Source: Clostridiales bacterium (GTDB taxonomy: Bacteria > Bacillota > Clostridia > Tissierellales > Sedimentibacteraceae). From it: DNA of 6,343 nucleotides. Both the position numbers and the translations under genes were made by a program. The notes under the pieces were generated by a model. That model saw nothing but the letters and a program-made list of their open reading frames with translations, did not search any database and was not told where the DNA came from. Of the stretch, positions 5,666-6,343 are shown piece after piece. Location: positions 1,183 to 7,525 of the forward strand of contig DMJQ01000071.1 of assembly GCA_003457065.1 (NCBI GenBank). The letters run 5' to 3'. How positions within the stretch are numbered: position 1 is the stretch's first letter; each line of letters begins with the position of its first letter.

Positions 5666-5668
5666 ATC

Positions 5669-5675
5669 AAGGAGG
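5669..5675 (+). promoter_or_regulatory. Strong ribosome binding site of ntpK
   Basis: AAGGAGG lies nine bases before the ntpK ATG and is the best Shine-Dalgarno match of the ATPase genes seen here. This fits the need for many copies of the rotor subunit per complex. Confidence 0.75.
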
Positions 5676-5684
5676 AAATTTTAA

Positions 5685-6167
<483 letters not shown>

Positions 6168-6191
6168 GAATGTATGTAAAAAATTTATAAT

Positions 6192-6201
6192 AAGGATGTG
6201 A
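6192..6201 (+). promoter_or_regulatory. Ribosome binding site of ntpE
   Basis: AAGGATGTGA resembles the full anti-16S complement AAGGAGGTGA with one mismatch and lies just ahead of the ATG at 6206. An ATG inside it (6195) is followed at once by TGA, so it cannot be the start. Confidence 0.6.
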
Positions 6202-6205
6202 AGGG

Positions 6206-6343
6206 ATGAGCATTGAAAATATAACGGCTAACATATTAAGCGATGCGAAACATAATGCCGAAGTTTCTCTTGCCGATGCAAATAAAACAAAAAATGATAT
6301 TATAAAAAATGCTGAAAATGAAGCCGAGGCTATTAAAAAAGCT
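6206..6343 (+). CDS. ntpE: V/A-type ATPase peripheral-stalk subunit E, N-terminal part (3' end outside window)
   Basis: Subunit E forms the peripheral stalk with the small coiled-coil subunit and binds the catalytic A3B3 head through its C-terminal domain. Only the first 46 codons are visible and the frame runs open off the window. They start MSIENITANIL and continue as an Ala/Glu/Lys/Asn-rich helix (SDAKHNAEVSLADANKTK, NAENEAEAIKK) with no hydrophobic membrane segment, as expected of the subunit E N-terminal coiled coil. The position just after ntpK agrees with the E. hirae order F-I-K-E. With so little sequence the call rests mainly on gene order; another stalk-like coiled coil cannot be excluded. 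It lies 38 bases after ntpK. Confidence 0.75.
   Translation, partial: MSIENITANILSDAKHNAEVSLADANKTKNDIIKNAENEAEAIKKA

Noticed and set aside
6186..6191. TATAAT hexamer between ntpK and ntpE
   Set aside because: The bases at the right distance upstream (about 6163-6168) match TTGACA poorly, so an internal promoter is not supported.

Overview
The window looks like a piece of a low-GC Gram-positive chromosome, most likely an anaerobic Clostridia member. The evidence is strong AGGAGG-type ribosome binding sites, AT-rich intergenic DNA, a type II fatty-acid synthesis (FAS II) cluster of Firmicutes type, and a bacterial V/A-type ATPase operon in the order known from Enterococcus hirae (ntpF-I-K-E). 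The organism is inferred from gene content and style; no marker gene names a species. All recognised genes are on the + strand, and both window edges cut through genes.

Region 1 (1-2972) is the end of a FAS II operon: the C-terminal part of fabD, then fabG, fabF and fabZ, with short gaps and a good Shine-Dalgarno sequence before each start. FabD loads malonyl onto acyl carrier protein (ACP), FabF condenses it with the growing acyl-ACP, FabG reduces the ketone, and FabZ dehydrates the product. The enoyl reductase, ACP and acetyl-CoA carboxylase genes are not in view. Every catalytic residue I could look for is present. A strong Rho-independent terminator (3009-3054) closes the operon.

Region 2 (2973-3375) is about 400 bases of very AT-rich non-coding DNA, densely filled with inverted repeats. 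It holds the terminator, an 18-bp palindrome that fits the clostridial Rex (NADH-sensing repressor) operator at 13 of 14 defined positions, a separate 14-bp perfect palindrome inside a possible weak promoter, a long A/T-only inverted repeat around an (AATA)5 microsatellite, two competing hairpins, and a near-consensus sigma-A promoter (TTGACA-17-TATAGT) just upstream of the ATPase genes.

Region 3 (3376-6343) is the start of a V/A-type ATPase operon: a small coiled-coil peripheral-stalk subunit (ntpF/ahaH type, GTG start), the large membrane subunit I (ntpI), the proteolipid rotor subunit K (ntpK), and the first 46 codons of subunit E (ntpE). The rotor subunit keeps the full set of Na+ ligands known from E. 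hirae NtpK, so the enzyme is predicted to move Na+ rather than H+.

Both gene clusters are well-known systems and I see no undescribed multi-gene system. The most interesting material is regulatory: the possible redox-controlled (Rex) operator upstream of a predicted Na+-pumping ATPase, and the unexplained palindromes beside it.
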